A DNA stretch of 64,000 bases from Myxococcus stipitatus (GCF_021412625.1 NZ_JAKCFI010000001.1:930001-994000), one strand, 5' to 3'; shown: positions 10,590-20,610, counted from the stretch's first letter. The notes: generated by a model not told the origin, from the letters alone. Program-made: numbers and translations.

Positions 10590-12662
10590 ATGTCCGAGTC
10601 CGCTTCGTCCCCACTTCGGCGTTCCCTCGCCTGGCGTCTGGCGCTGGGGGCGGGACTGGGGCTGGGGTTGTTCGCGGCGGAGTCCTGGCTGCTGCTGCGC
10701 TCGGGGGTGGTGGGCGTGGACATCCCCGTGGACGGGCCCTACGCGGCGCTGATGGCGGCGGTGCGTCCGGTGCTGCCGGGCCTGCTCGCGCGCGTCGCGT
10801 CCGTCTACGTCGTGGCGGGCATGGCGCTCGCCGCGGCGGCCTGGGGGCTGGCGCGCGTCTGGGGGCGGGGCGGGGTGGTGGCGACGCTCGTGGGGTGGTG
10901 TGGGCTGACGGCGCTGCTGGCGTGGGACCGCGCCATCGCCCGGCCCGCGCTGTTCGATGACCTGCCGGCGGTGCGTCCCCTGCTGGCCTGGCTGGTCGAC
11001 CATGGCGAACCGTGGCATCCGCGCGCGGTGGCGGTGGCGGTGCTCCTCGTCCACGCGGGGGTGTTCCTCGCGCGACGCACGTCGGGGCGTGCGCGCGTGC
11101 GCGCGGCGGTGGTCCTGGCCGTGGGGGCGGCGGTGCTCGCGGCGTGGCGCGCGTGGCCCGTGTCCGGGGGCGGGAAGCACCCGCTGGTGGTGCTCATCGG
11201 CATCGACGCGTTCCGTCCGGACCGGCTGCGCTCCCAGGGCGGCAGCGGCGAGGTGGCGCCCCACGTGGACCGCTTCCTCGAGGACGCGGCGCTCTTCACG
11301 CGGGCGTACACGCCCATCGCCCAGACGGAGCCCGCGTGGCGCTCGCTGCTCACCGCGCGCTGGCCCCACTCGACCGGCGTGCGCTACCCGCTGACGGCGG
11401 AGTCCCGCATGCGGCTCCAGCCGACGTTCGCGGAGGCCTTCTCCCGCGCGGGGTGGCGCACGGTGTTCGCCACGGACTGCTCGCGCTTCCACGCGGAGGG
11501 GCCCGCGTCTGGCTTCGCCACCCGGTTGCAGCCGCCGCGCGGCGCGGTGAACTTCCTGCTGGAGAAGCTGCGCTACCGGGCGCTCGGCGTCTTCGCCGAC
11601 CACGCGCTGGGGGCCGCGTGGGTGCCGGAGTTCGTCGACAACCGCGCGCTGGCCGGCATCCACGACCCCATGGGCTACGCGGAGCGGCTGGCGCGGCGGC
11701 TGCTCGAGGAGGCGGGGGAGGGGCCCACGCTGTTCGCGTTCCACGCCACCGCCGCCCACTTCCCGGGTGACCCCGTCCACCCCTTCCACCGTCGCTTCGT
11801 GGCGGCCACGGAGCCCTTGGAGCGCCGGCTGCGCATGCACTTCGCGCCCGTGTCCCCGGGGGCGAAGGGCGGGTGGAACCGGGCGGGCGCGGAGGGGCTC
11901 TACGACGAGCTGCTCGCGCAGGCGGACGCGCAGGTGGGCCTGCTGCTGGAGGCGCTGCGGCGCTCCGGACGCTATGACGACGCGCTCGTCGTCCTCATGT
12001 CCGACCACGGCGAGAGCTTCCACGAGGACCGGCCCGACCTGGCGGGCGCCACCCCCGTGCATGGCGCGCGGCTGTCGGAGGTGGAGAACCGCATCCTGCT
12101 CGCCGTGAAGCCGCCGGGAGGGCGGGGCGCGGCGCGCGGGGACATCGACGCGCTGGTGCGACTGCTGGACGTGGGGCCCACCCTGTTGGACTTCGCGGGG
12201 CTGCCCGCGCTGGAGGGCGTGGACGGGGTGTCACTGGCTCCCCTGCTGCGTGGCGGGGACTGGACGCCGCAGCGGCTGTACGCGGAGACGGGCTTCACGC
12301 ACGTGTCGCCGGAGGTCTTCGACGCGGGGCACTGGCCCGGCGCGCCGCGCACCTTCGACGCGTACCGCATCCGGCCCGACGGGGTGGTGGAGATGGGCGA
12401 GACCGTGCACGCGGCGGTGGTGCGGGAGAAGGACCGCGGCGCATACGACGGCCAGCGCTGGTGGATGGAGCGGCCCCGGGCGGATGGCACGCTGCGGCGG
12501 ACCTGCGAGGGGGACTGTGAGGGGGCGGACGCGCGGGCGCTGGAGGCCTGGCTGGAGGACGTCCGGGGACGGACGGACGAGGTCGACTCGCGTAAGGTGG
12601 CGGGCCATGTCGACGACCCCCAACACTCCCTCGCTCCAGGAGCAGTACGCTCCGCACAATAG
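10590..12662 (+). CDS. Sulfatase/phosphotransferase-fold membrane protein
   Basis: The N-terminal third has about four to five membrane segments. The rest is an alkaline-phosphatase-superfamily domain: a metal site [12 protein letters not shown] (about residue 205), a nucleophile region [11 protein letters not shown], and the second metal site [13 protein letters not shown] (about residue 470). The CxPxR of true sulfatases reads T-E-P-A-W, so the nucleophile would be Thr, as in lipoteichoic-acid synthase and phosphoethanolamine transferases. A phospho- rather than sulfo-chemistry at the membrane or envelope is inferred. CGGAGG lies before the ATG. The last 56 bases overlap the following thioesterase gene in another frame. 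Confidence 0.82.
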   Translation: MSESASSPLRRSLAWRLALGAGLGLGLFAAESWLLLRSGVVGVDIPVDGPYAALMAAVRPVLPGLLARVASVYVVAGMALAAAAWGLARVWGRGGVVATLVGWCGLTALLAWDRAIARPALFDDLPAVRPLLAWLVDHGEPWHPRAVAVAVLLVHAGVFLARRTSGRARVRAAVVLAVGAAVLAAWRAWPVSGGGKHPLVVLIGIDAFRPDRLRSQGGSGEVAPHVDRFLEDAALFTRAYTPIAQTEPAWRSLLTARWPHSTGVRYPLTAESRMRLQPTFAEAFSRAGWRTVFATDCSRFHAEGPASGFATRLQPPRGAVNFLLEKLRYRALGVFADHALGAAWVPEFVDNRALAGIHDPMGYAERLARRLLEEAGEGPTLFAFHATAAHFPGDPVHPFHRRFVAATEPLERRLRMHFAPVSPGAKGGWNRAGAEGLYDELLAQADAQVGLLLEALRRSGRYDDALVVLMSDHGESFHEDRPDLAGATPVHGARLSEVENRILLAVKPPGGRGAARGDIDALVRLLDVGPTLLDFAGLPALEGVDGVSLAPLLRGGDWTPQRLYAETGFTHVSPEVFDAGHWPGAPRTFDAYRIRPDGVVEMGETVHAAVVREKDRGAYDGQRWWMERPRADGTLRRTCEGDCEGADARALEAWLEDVRGRTDEVDSRKVAGHVDDPQHSLAPGAVRSAQ

Positions 12663-13083
12663 CTGTTTCGGCTGTGGCCCGGCCAACGCGCAGGGCCTGC
12701 GCATCCGCAGCATGGCGGAGGGCGACCTCGTCGTCGCCGAATGGATGCCCTCCGAGCACCACCAGGCGTTCCCCGGTGTCCTCAACGGCGGCATCATCGG
12801 CGCGCTGCTGGATTGCCACTGCAACTGGACCGCCGCGTACCACCTGATGAAGGCGCAGGGCGCTTCCTCTCCGCCGTGCACCGTCACCGCCGACTACACC
12901 ATCACCCTCAAGCGCCCGACGCCCATGAGCGGGCCGGTGCGGCTGGAGGCGAAGCCGGTGGAGCTCCAGGGCGACCGGGCCATCATCGAAGGCACGCTCA
13001 CCGCGGGCGGGAAGGTGACGGCGCTGTGCCGGGGCACCTTCGTCGCGGTGAAGCCGGGCCACCCCGCGTACCACCGCTGGTAG
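12607..13083 (+). CDS. PaaI-family hotdog thioesterase
   Basis: This 158-residue single hotdog domain has the family features: a small CFGCGPAN-x-GLRI head (residues about 19-31), then HHQAFPGVLNGGIIGALLDC with the helix that forms the active site, and a DYTITLKRPTP strand. Such enzymes hydrolyse acyl-CoA or acyl-carrier thioesters; the substrate cannot be told from the sequence. AAGGTGG lies upstream of the ATG. The start lies inside the end of the sulfatase gene, so the two are probably co-translated. A hairpin follows the stop. Confidence 0.85.
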   Translation: MSTTPNTPSLQEQYAPHNSCFGCGPANAQGLRIRSMAEGDLVVAEWMPSEHHQAFPGVLNGGIIGALLDCHCNWTAAYHLMKAQGASSPPCTVTADYTITLKRPTPMSGPVRLEAKPVELQGDRAIIEGTLTAGGKVTALCRGTFVAVKPGHPAYHRW

Positions 13084-13096
13084 GCGGCCAGAACGC

Positions 13097-13146
13097 CCGA
13101 GGCCCCGTCGCCACCCCGTTGGAAGGGGCGGCACGCGGGGCCTCGG
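13097..13146. terminator. Bidirectional terminator between thioesterase and nuoB
   Basis: An 11-bp inverted repeat (CCGAGGCCCCG at 13097-13107 and CGGGGCCTCGG at 13136-13146) has an inner CCACCCC/GGGGCGG pairing. It sits between two convergent genes, with no long T run. Confidence 0.65.
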
Positions 13147-13170
13147 AGGGTGCGTCGTGGAGCGGGGGGA

Positions 13171-13734
13171 CTACTTGCCCATGGAGATGAGCAGGTCGTG
13201 CCGGGCCGCCGTCTCGTTGGGCTGGCCCCGGTCCGCGATGCGGTGGACCTGGTTGGCGATCTTGTCCTGGAGCAGCATGAGGCCGTCCAGCACCTGCTCC
13301 GGGCGGGGCGGGCAGCCGGGGATGTAGACGTCCACCGGCAGGATGCGGTCGATGCCCTGGAGCACCGCGTAGTTGTCGTAGAAGCCGCCCGAGGACGCGC
13401 ACACGCCGAACGACACGACCCACTTGGGCTCGGTCATCTGCTCGTAGACGCGCTTGAGGATGGGGGCCTGCTTCAGGTTGATGGTGCCCACCACCATCAG
13501 CAGGTCCGCCTGGCGCGGCGAGAAGCGCGGGAATTCGGCGCCGAAGCGCGCGATGTCGTGCCGGCTGGCCGCCACGGACATGTACTCCATGCCGCAGCAC
13601 GCCGTCGCGTACGGGTAGGTGAACAGCGAATACTTGCGGGCCCAGCCCAGGCCCTTGGAGACCATCCGCTGGAAGAAGCCCATGGCCTCGTCGCGGCGGG
13701 TCGTCAGCACTGGAGCGATGTCTGCATCAGCCAT
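13171..13734 (-). CDS. nuoB: NADH-quinone oxidoreductase subunit B
   Basis: This 187-residue subunit carries cluster N2, the last Fe-S centre before quinone. The four cysteine ligands are visible: tandem C46-C47 ([11 protein letters not shown]), C112 ([10 protein letters not shown]) and C141 ([11 protein letters not shown]). It is downstream of nuoA by 6 bases and is the second gene of a separate two-gene complex I operon, about 4 kb from the nuoC block. It ends at a strong hairpin. Confidence 0.97.
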   Translation of the reverse strand: MADADIAPVLTTRRDEAMGFFQRMVSKGLGWARKYSLFTYPYATACCGMEYMSVAASRHDIARFGAEFPRFSPRQADLLMVVGTINLKQAPILKRVYEQMTEPKWVVSFGVCASSGGFYDNYAVLQGIDRILPVDVYIPGCPPRPEQVLDGLMLLQDKIANQVHRIADRGQPNETAARHDLLISMGK

Positions 13735-13740
13735 GGTGTC

Positions 13741-14112
13741 TCAGCTCTCCCAATCCAGGGCGCCCTTCTTCCAGATATAGATGAGGCCCACGACGAGCGT
13801 CGCCGCGAAGACCACCATCTCCGTGTACCCGAACCAGCCGAGGGCCTGGAAGTTCACCGCCCAGGGGTACATGAACACCGCTTCCACGTCGAACACGATG
13901 AACAACAGCGCGACGACGTAGAACTTCACCGCGAAGCGCTGACGCGCCGGTCCGCTGGACTCGGAGCCTGCCTCGAAGCTGGTGGACTTGATGGCGCTCG
14001 GACGCTTGGGGCCCAGCAGCGACGTGATGAACGGGATCGCGACGCCCATGATGCCGGCCAGCAGCAGCACCACCGCCAGGGGCAGGTAGGGCGAGAGGGG
14101 AGAGGGAGTCAT
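13741..14112 (-). CDS. nuoA: NADH-quinone oxidoreductase subunit A
   Basis: This small membrane subunit (123 residues) has three hydrophobic helices. The conserved loop region FEAGSESSGPARQRFAVKFY precedes the second helix, whose FIVFDVEAVFMYPWA motif is diagnostic. The Cys usually found in the loop (YECG in many species) reads FEAG here. The ATG at 14112 has no ribosome-binding site; the nearby promoter suggests a nearly leaderless message. Confidence 0.95.
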   Translation of the reverse strand: MTPSPLSPYLPLAVVLLLAGIMGVAIPFITSLLGPKRPSAIKSTSFEAGSESSGPARQRFAVKFYVVALLFIVFDVEAVFMYPWAVNFQALGWFGYTEMVVFAATLVVGLIYIWKKGALDWES

Positions 14113-14122
14113 CGCGCGCGGA

Positions 14123-14151
14123 ACCTAATGACACCGGCCTCGCCATGTCAA
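14123..14151 (-). promoter_or_regulatory. Promoter of nuoAB
   Basis: On the minus strand a perfect -35 TTGACA (14151-14146) is followed after 17 bases by TTAGGT (14128-14123), a weak -10. The predicted start of transcription is only a few bases before the nuoA ATG at 14112. Confidence 0.5.
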
Positions 14152-14289
14152 AGGGAAAGTCCCCTGGCTGGCGCCGCAACCCCTTGAGATGACGACGAAA
14201 AGCGAGGCTTGTCCTCCCAGGTGGCGGACGGGCGGGCTCCAAGGCCCCGGATTCCGGTCGCCCGCATGCCCGGGAGAGGGGCTCGGCGT

Positions 14290-14319
14290 TTGACGCTCCC
14301 GGCCACCCACGCCTACCGT
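14290..14319 (+). promoter_or_regulatory. Possible promoter of the chemoreceptor gene
   Basis: TTGACG (14290-14295), an 18-base spacer and TACCGT (14314-14319) lie about 50 bases before the chosen start. The -10 matches poorly. The 258-base region 14113-14370 otherwise holds only the nuoA promoter and no gene. Confidence 0.35.
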
Positions 14320-14370
14320 CGACGCACGCCGGGCGGCGCCGGCGATCAGTCTCAGCGGGAGATGACAGGC

Positions 14371-15936
14371 ATGTGGGGCCGGCTCGGCTTGCGGATGCAG
14401 GTGGCCATCGCGGTGCTCGTGCCCTGCCTGGCGGTGATGGGGCTGTGCATCTGGAACTTCTCCGCGCGACAGCGCGAGGTGGCGTTGGAGCTGCTCCAGC
14501 GGCGCGCCCGGGTGCTGGGCTCGCTCGTCGCGTCGCACCCCGCGACGCGGGACTGGGATGGCTCCCAGGCCGCGAAGGCGCGGTTGGACGAGGTGCTGGC
14601 GCAGCTCGAGTCCCGGAACATCGAGGGTGGCGGTGGCTTCACCGTGAACTACCAGGGGCTGCTGGGCCCGGACGGTCGGCCCGTCTATGAGGCGTTGGGG
14701 CGGGTGCCCGAGCATGCCCGGGGGGCCTCCGTGGTGTTGAGCCAGGGGTGCGCCAGCTCGCTCATCACCCAGCGCGAGGTGGTGGTGTGGTGCGCCAGCG
14801 GCGGGCGCACCTACGTGGCGGGGCTGGGCCTGGACGAGGCCAACGCCGCCGTGACGGAGCTGAAGAGCTCCGTGGTGATGGGCCTGGTGGGCGCGCTCCT
14901 GTTGGGGTTGCTGCTCGCGGTGCTCATCGGGCGGACCCTCGTCGAGCCCGTGGCCCAGGTGACGGACGTGGTGCGCGACGTGGCCCGGGGCGACGTGTCC
15001 CGCGCGGAGATGGACGTGCCCGCCACGGGCGAGGTCCGGTTGATGGCGCAGTCCTTCAACGAGATGCTCGGCACGCTGCGGCTGACGGTGCTGGAGCTGG
15101 TGTCGCGCACCGAGCAGCTCTCCGGCGCGTCGCGCGGGCTGCTCGGCGCGTCGGCGGACCAGGAGCACGTCATCAGCCAGCAGGCGGCGTACGCGCAGCA
15201 GATCGCCGCGACGTTCGAGGAGCTGAGCCGCACCGCGGAGCAGATCTCCAGCTCGACGGAGGTGGTGGAGTCGAGCGCCCGGCGCACGCACGAGGCGGTG
15301 GCGGAGGCCATGGCCGTGGTCGCGCAGGTGGTCGCGGGCATCAACGACATCCGCACCGAGTCCAAGGGCGTGGCCGACGCCATCGTCGGCCTGAACCAGG
15401 ACCTCCAGCAGGTGTCGAAGATCGCCCACGTCATCAACCAGGTGGCGGAGCGGTCCGACCTGCTGGCGCTCAACGCGGCCCTCGAGGGCACCAAGGCGGG
15501 CGAGGTGGGGCGGGGCTTCTCGCTGGTGGCGGCGGAGATGCGCAAGCTGGCGGAGAACGTGTCCGCGTCCGCGCGCGACATCGGCCGCATCGTGGAGAAG
15601 GTGCAGGACTCCGGCGAGGAGGCCGCCTCGAAGGCCCGCGTGGGCATGGCCACCAGCGACCGCGGCGTGGAGGTGGCGGAGCAGGCGTCGGCCGTGTTCC
15701 AGCGCATCGTGGAGCTGGCGCGCGGCACCAGCGAGGCCGCGCGGCAGATCACCATCGCCACGCGTCAGCAGCGTCAGTCCAGCGAGCAGGCGGTGCAGGG
15801 GGCTCGCAACGTGGCGGAGCTGGTGAAGCAGGGCGTGGACGCCACGGGGCGCACCACGCGCATCGCCCAGGACCTGCAAGCGGTGGCCGAGGGGCTCACC
15901 GCCGTCACCGGGCGCTTCAAGACGACGCGCGTCTGA
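14371..15936 (+). CDS. Methyl-accepting chemotaxis protein
   Basis: This 521-residue receptor has TM1 at about residues 8-28, a periplasmic sensor of roughly 140 residues, and TM2 (VVMGLVGALLLGLLLAVLIG). A HAMP domain (RTLVEPVAQVTDVVRDVARG) and a long cytoplasmic coiled coil follow. The coil has the kinase-contact tip ERSDLLALNAALEGTKAG and RGFSLVAAEMRKLAEN. It should regulate a CheA kinase in response to a ligand, and it carries no obvious CheR-docking pentapeptide. ATG 14371 is chosen because GGGAG lies nine bases upstream; ATG 14362 is an alternative. No che genes adjoin it. Confidence 0.93.
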   Translation: MWGRLGLRMQVAIAVLVPCLAVMGLCIWNFSARQREVALELLQRRARVLGSLVASHPATRDWDGSQAAKARLDEVLAQLESRNIEGGGGFTVNYQGLLGPDGRPVYEALGRVPEHARGASVVLSQGCASSLITQREVVVWCASGGRTYVAGLGLDEANAAVTELKSSVVMGLVGALLLGLLLAVLIGRTLVEPVAQVTDVVRDVARGDVSRAEMDVPATGEVRLMAQSFNEMLGTLRLTVLELVSRTEQLSGASRGLLGASADQEHVISQQAAYAQQIAATFEELSRTAEQISSSTEVVESSARRTHEAVAEAMAVVAQVVAGINDIRTESKGVADAIVGLNQDLQQVSKIAHVINQVAERSDLLALNAALEGTKAGEVGRGFSLVAAEMRKLAENVSASARDIGRIVEKVQDSGEEAASKARVGMATSDRGVEVAEQASAVFQRIVELARGTSEAARQITIATRQQRQSSEQAVQGARNVAELVKQGVDATGRTTRIAQDLQAVAEGLTAVTGRFKTTRV

Positions 15937-15942
15937 GGCCCG

Positions 15943-16167
15943 CTACTCGCGCCTCCAGCGCAGCTGGAGCTCCAGCTCGTCCACGTTCCCCTCGCGCTCG
16001 TGTTCGATGTTGAACGCGGCGTCGGCGGGCACGTGCAGGCGCTCCCCGGCCACCTGGATGGTGAACGCCTTGCCCTGCTCCAGCGCGTCCGCGAGGCGGC
16101 GCAGCTTCGCGACGAACTGATGACGCGGGTAGGTCTTCTCGATGTCTCGCTCGGGGCGCTTCGCCAT
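15943..16167 (-). CDS. Amphi-Trp domain small protein
   Basis: This 74-residue protein matches the amphi-Trp family: an N-terminal RHQFVAKLRRLADALEQGKAF helix-strand, then VPADAAFNIEHEREG, ending in an acidic and alternating hydrophobic strand with LQLRWRRE. The function of the family is not established. It is transcribed away from the decarboxylase gene and convergent with the chemoreceptor, with six bases between stop codons. Confidence 0.85.
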   Translation of the reverse strand: MAKRPERDIEKTYPRHQFVAKLRRLADALEQGKAFTIQVAGERLHVPADAAFNIEHEREGNVDELELQLRWRRE

Positions 16168-16227
16168 GGCCGCGGGGCTCCTGATGGATGGAATGAGAGG
16201 CGGGTAGCGAGGTTACTGTACGCGCCC

Positions 16228-17634
16228 ATGGGCCCGCTCGACCTGTCTCCCGCGCAGTTCCGACGTCTGGCCGACCGCGTCTCCTCTTTGGCGGAGGCGT
16301 GGCTGGAAGCACTCGATGGCAGGCCCATCGCGCCGAAGGTCACCGGCGCGGACACGGAGGCGCTGTTCTCCGCCGGGCTCCCCGAGCGGGGGCTGGGGGA
16401 GGCCGCGTTCGACGCGCTGGGGCCCGTGCTGGACGGCTCGCGCGCGGGCAATGCGCGCTTCCTCGCCTACGTGTTCGGCTCCGGCGAGCCGGTGGGCATG
16501 CTGGGGGACTACGTGGCGAGCGTCGTCAACCAGAACGTGACGACGTGGCGTTCGGCGCCCACGCTGGTGAGCCTGGAGCGCGCGGTGATTCGCGGCCTCG
16601 CGGAGGCGGTGGGGTGCCCTGGCTTCGAGGGCAGCTTCACGGGAGGGGGCTCGTCGGCGAACCTCATGGGGCTGGCGATGGCGCGCGAGGCGTTGGCTCC
16701 CGCCAATGACGAGGGGGCCCCCTCCGGCGTGGTGTACGCGTCCGCCGAGGTGCACATGTCCACGCCCAAGGCGGTGGCGCTGCTGGGCCTGGGACGCAAG
16801 CACCTGCGCCTGATTCCCGTCGATGGTGGGTGGCGGATGCGGCCGGAGGCGTTGCGGCGGGCCATCGCGGAGGACCGGGCCGCGGGGCGTCGGCCGCTGG
16901 CGGTGGTGGCGACGGCGGGGACGGTGAACACGGGGGCCATCGACCCGCTCCCTGACGTGGCGGCGGTTGCCCGCGACGCGGGGCTATGGCTGCACGTGGA
17001 TGGCGCCTATGGGGCGTTGGCGGCCATGGCCTACCCGGAGCGCTTCGAGGGGCTGGCGCTGGCGGACTCCCTGTCGATGGACGCGCACAAGTGGCTCTAC
17101 CAACCGGCGGACTGTGGCGTGCTGCTGTTCCGTGACGCGAAGGCCGCGCGGCGGGCGTTCTCCTTCACGGGGGACTATGCCCGCGCGCTCTCGGCCGACC
17201 CGGTGGAGGGCTTCGCCTTCTTCGACGAGTCCATCGAGCTGTCGCGCCGCGCCCGCGCCCTCAAGGTCTGGCTGTCGCTGCGCTATCACGGCCTGGGCGC
17301 GTTCCGGGAGGCCATCCGAAAGGACGTGGAGAACGCCCGTCGCCTGGAGGCCGCCATCCGGGAGAGCCCCGCGCTGGAGTTGCTCTCTCCGGCGTCGTTG
17401 AGCGCGGTGTGCTTCCGCTACGTCGCCGGGTTGAACGAGGCGGAGCGCGATGCCTTCAACGCGCGCCTGCTGACGCGGGTGAACAAGCGGGGCCGCGTCT
17501 ACATCTCGAACGCGACGCTCGATGGGCGCTTCGCGCTGCGCGCGTGCTTCGTCAACCACCGCACCACACCCGAGGACGTGGCGATGGTGACGCGCGAGGT
17601 GCTCGCGGCGGCGGAGGAAGTCACGCGGAGTTGA
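16228..17634 (+). CDS. PLP-dependent group II decarboxylase
   Basis: This 468-residue protein has the fold and motifs of group II amino acid decarboxylases (aromatic amino acid, glutamate, tyrosine or diaminobutyrate type). SFTGGGSSANLMGL binds the phosphate, HVDGAYGAL carries the PLP-ring Asp (D258), and SLSMDAHKWLYQP carries the Schiff-base Lys (K288). The substrate cannot be assigned; an amine product fits the nearby polyamine genes but is inference. Start ATG 16228 matches the family N-terminus. No good ribosome site is visible, so the message may be short-leadered. A strong hairpin follows. Confidence 0.88.
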   Translation: MGPLDLSPAQFRRLADRVSSLAEAWLEALDGRPIAPKVTGADTEALFSAGLPERGLGEAAFDALGPVLDGSRAGNARFLAYVFGSGEPVGMLGDYVASVVNQNVTTWRSAPTLVSLERAVIRGLAEAVGCPGFEGSFTGGGSSANLMGLAMAREALAPANDEGAPSGVVYASAEVHMSTPKAVALLGLGRKHLRLIPVDGGWRMRPEALRRAIAEDRAAGRRPLAVVATAGTVNTGAIDPLPDVAAVARDAGLWLHVDGAYGALAAMAYPERFEGLALADSLSMDAHKWLYQPADCGVLLFRDAKAARRAFSFTGDYARALSADPVEGFAFFDESIELSRRARALKVWLSLRYHGLGAFREAIRKDVENARRLEAAIRESPALELLSPASLSAVCFRYVAGLNEAERDAFNARLLTRVNKRGRVYISNATLDGRFALRACFVNHRTTPEDVAMVTREVLAAAEEVTRS

Positions 17635-17665
17635 CGGGCCTGGGGCGCGCTGCGTCGGGGCTCCG

Positions 17666-17714
17666 CGCGCGGACGGGCCCGGCTCCCCCAGAGGCGGAGT
17701 GGCCCGTCCGCGCG
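17666..17714. terminator. Strong bidirectional terminator
   Basis: A perfect 14-bp inverted repeat (CGCGCGGACGGGCC at 17666-17679 and its complement at 17701-17714) has a 21-base loop. It lies between the convergent decarboxylase and deoxyhypusine-synthase-like genes. Confidence 0.75.
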
Positions 17715-17724
17715 GGGCAGGGCG

Positions 17725-18693
<969 letters not shown>

Positions 18694-18818
18694 GAGCGAT
18701 GCTCCCGGCGACCACGAGGTACAGGCACGGGGGCTGTCGCCAGGAACACACCACGCCTGAACGCTCTACGGTCCAGGACGGGCACCGCCATCGAAGCGTC
18801 GGGTGGCTCGGCCCGGTC

Positions 18819-18847
18819 CGTATAGACGCTCGGACCCGACGCCGCAA
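18819..18847 (-). promoter_or_regulatory. Possible promoter of DHS-like copy 1
   Basis: On the minus strand TTGCGG (18847-18842), a 17-base spacer and TATACG (18824-18819). This implies an untranslated leader of about 120 bases before the GTG at 18693. Confidence 0.4.
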
Positions 18848-18874
18848 CCGGAGTGTCGCGCGTCGGGCGGGGGC

Positions 18875-19693
18875 TCAGGCGCTCGCGCGGGCCTGGAGCT
18901 TCGCGAACAGCTCGGCCGGCATGTCGGCGGAACCCAGCCTGTGTTCGGGGGCCACCGCCTCGCCGTGGAAGTCGCTGCCCGCGGTGGGCACCAGGTCGAA
19001 CTCCCGCGCCAGCGCCAGGTACTTCTTGTGGATGCCCGGGTTGGGGTCCACCTGCTGCATCTCCAGCCCCGCGAGGCCCGCCTTCGCCAGCTCCCGCAGC
19101 TCCATGCGCTCCACCTTGGAGGCGGCCGGGTGCGCCAGCGTGGCCGTGCCGCCCGCCTTGCGGATGAGGCGGATGGCCTGCGCGCCCTCCAGCTTGAAGC
19201 GGTCCACCCACGCCATGCCCCGCGTCCCCAGGAAGCGGTCGAACGCGGCCTTCATGTCCACCGCCCAACCCTGGTCCACCAGCACGCGCGCCAGATGCGG
19301 CCGGCCCAGCTGCGCGTCTCCCGCGACCGCCCGCACGTGCTCCATGCGCACCGGGAAGCCCAGCTGCCGCATCCGCTCCACCATGGCCTCCATCCGCCGC
19401 TCGCGCTCGGCGCGCAGGCGCGTGGCGAACCGCGCCAGCTCCTCGTCGTCCGGCCTCACGAAGTGGCCCAGGATGTGGACCTCCTTGCCCAGCACGAAGG
19501 CGGACACCTCGATGCCGGGCACCAGCACCATGCCGTGACGCCGCGCCGCCTCCCCCGCGGCCTCCAGCCCCGCCACGGTGTCGTGGTCCGTCACCGCCAG
19601 CACCGTCACGCCCGCCGCCGCCGCGCGCGACATCAACTCGTCTGGCGTGTACTGGCCGTCGCTGGCGGTCGTGTGGGAGTGCAGGTCGATCAC
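18875..19693 (-). CDS. PHP-domain phosphoesterase (RNase AM/TrpH type)
   Basis: This 272-residue protein starts with GTG six bases after CGGAG. It begins IDLHSHTTASDGQ, the first metal-binding motif of the PHP fold. TDHDT (about residue 37), a PGIEVSAF segment and GSDFHGE near the C-terminus supply the other metal ligands. Members of this subfamily act as 5'-3' exoribonucleases or nucleoside bisphosphate phosphatases. Length and motif order match. It is divergent from the Rrf2 regulator, and the 78-base gap between them carries the regulator's promoter. Confidence 0.88.
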   Translation of the reverse strand: MIDLHSHTTASDGQYTPDELMSRAAAAGVTVLAVTDHDTVAGLEAAGEAARRHGMVLVPGIEVSAFVLGKEVHILGHFVRPDDEELARFATRLRAERERRMEAMVERMRQLGFPVRMEHVRAVAGDAQLGRPHLARVLVDQGWAVDMKAAFDRFLGTRGMAWVDRFKLEGAQAIRLIRKAGGTATLAHPAASKVERMELRELAKAGLAGLEMQQVDPNPGIHKKYLALAREFDLVPTAGSDFHGEAVAPEHRLGSADMPAELFAKLQARASA

Positions 19694-19713
19694 GTCAGGC
19701 TCCGGGCGGGCGG

Positions 19714-19742
19714 TTGAAAGCCGCGCTGTCGCGGCCTAGGCT
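19714..19742 (+). promoter_or_regulatory. Rrf2-gene promoter with a palindromic spacer
   Basis: TTGAAA (19714-19719), 17 bases, then TAGGCT (19737-19742). The spacer contains the perfect inverted repeat GCCGCG-CTGT-CGCGGC (19720-19735), a natural operator position. Autoregulation by the Rrf2 protein is inferred, not shown. Confidence 0.5.
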
Positions 19743-19774
19743 CTCGTCCAAACCTGCTCACGACGTCAAGGGTG

Positions 19775-20245
19775 ATGGCGCAGCATCCTCTCCAGATTTC
19801 ACGGAAGATCGAGTACGGGCTGCGGGCCATGACGTTCCTGGCCTCCCAGCCCCTGGAGCGCATGGTGCCGTTCCGTGAAATCGCCCGGCGGATGGACGTC
19901 CCCGAGGACTTCCTGGCGAAGATCCTCAAGGTCCTCGTCTCCCGGAAGCTCGTCCGCTCCACCCGGGGCGCCCACGGGGGGTATGCGCTGTCCCGCCCCG
20001 CCCGGGAGGTGACGTTCCTGGACGTCATCGAGGCGGTGGAGGGCCCCGTCAACGTCAACGTCTGCCAGGACACCCAGCATGACGGCTGCCGGGCGACCGG
20101 GAGCTGCACCATGTACGGGGTGTGGAAGCTCGGCCAGCAGCGGATGCTGGAGGTCTACCGGGGCACGACCCTGGACCGCCTGGCGATGACGGAGCTGCGG
20201 GGCGCGCAGGAAGTCGGCTCGCCCGTCCTGTCGGCCCGCGCCTAG
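19775..20245 (+). CDS. Rrf2-family Fe-S-type transcriptional regulator
   Basis: This 156-residue protein has a winged helix (residues 1-80; QISRKIEYGLRAM, GGYALSRP wing). The Rrf2/IscR cysteine triad follows at C97, C105 and C111 (C-x7-C-x5-C), the usual ligands of a redox- or NO-sensing cluster. It probably represses or activates genes according to Fe-S status. GTG 19772 is three bases upstream in frame and is an alternative start. Its own promoter contains a palindrome. The downstream 97-residue gene begins 12 bases after the stop. Confidence 0.9.
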   Translation: MAQHPLQISRKIEYGLRAMTFLASQPLERMVPFREIARRMDVPEDFLAKILKVLVSRKLVRSTRGAHGGYALSRPAREVTFLDVIEAVEGPVNVNVCQDTQHDGCRATGSCTMYGVWKLGQQRMLEVYRGTTLDRLAMTELRGAQEVGSPVLSARA

Positions 20246-20256
20246 ACTGCCCGCCC

Positions 20257-20550
20257 ATGGGCAAGAAGGACGCATCGAGCATCGAGAACCGGGTGTACCT
20301 CTTCGAGTCGCTCGCCAGCAGCTACGTGGCCGCGGCCTCCGAGGTGCTGGGCTCCGAGGACCCCGAGGCGCGCGAGCGCGCCCGCCGCGTCCTCGCGGAG
20401 CTGGCCTTCGTCTCCTGTGTGGTGGCCGACACCGAGGACCTCTCCCCCGAGGAGGTCCGCGAAAGGGTCCTGTCCTCGCCCCCCGCGCGCCCACCGGTCC
20501 GCGAGAAGCCGCCTGCGCCGCCGCGCCCGGGTCGCAAGCGCGACAGGTAG
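20257..20550 (+). CDS. Small hypothetical protein with basic Pro-rich tail
   Basis: This 97-residue protein is not recognised as a family. Residues 1-60 are predicted helical and acidic (ENRVYLFESLASSYVAAASEV ends the first helix). The last 35 residues are Pro, Arg and Lys rich. There is no signal peptide. It follows the Rrf2 gene closely and on the same strand, so it is probably in the same transcript. Confidence 0.6.
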   Translation: MGKKDASSIENRVYLFESLASSYVAAASEVLGSEDPEARERARRVLAELAFVSCVVADTEDLSPEEVRERVLSSPPARPPVREKPPAPPRPGRKRDR

Positions 20551-20610
20551 GAGGGCCGGACAGCAAGCGGCGCTCCCCTTGGCCGGCCGGCGGTGCTAGA
20601 TGGCTGCGCC

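Noticed and set aside
9108-12062. A very long open frame on the minus strand across the cyclase and sulfatase genes
   Set aside because: It is antisense or out of frame to clearly recognised genes, is Arg/Pro/Gly/Ala-rich and has no family motif, as expected from high-GC shadow frames.
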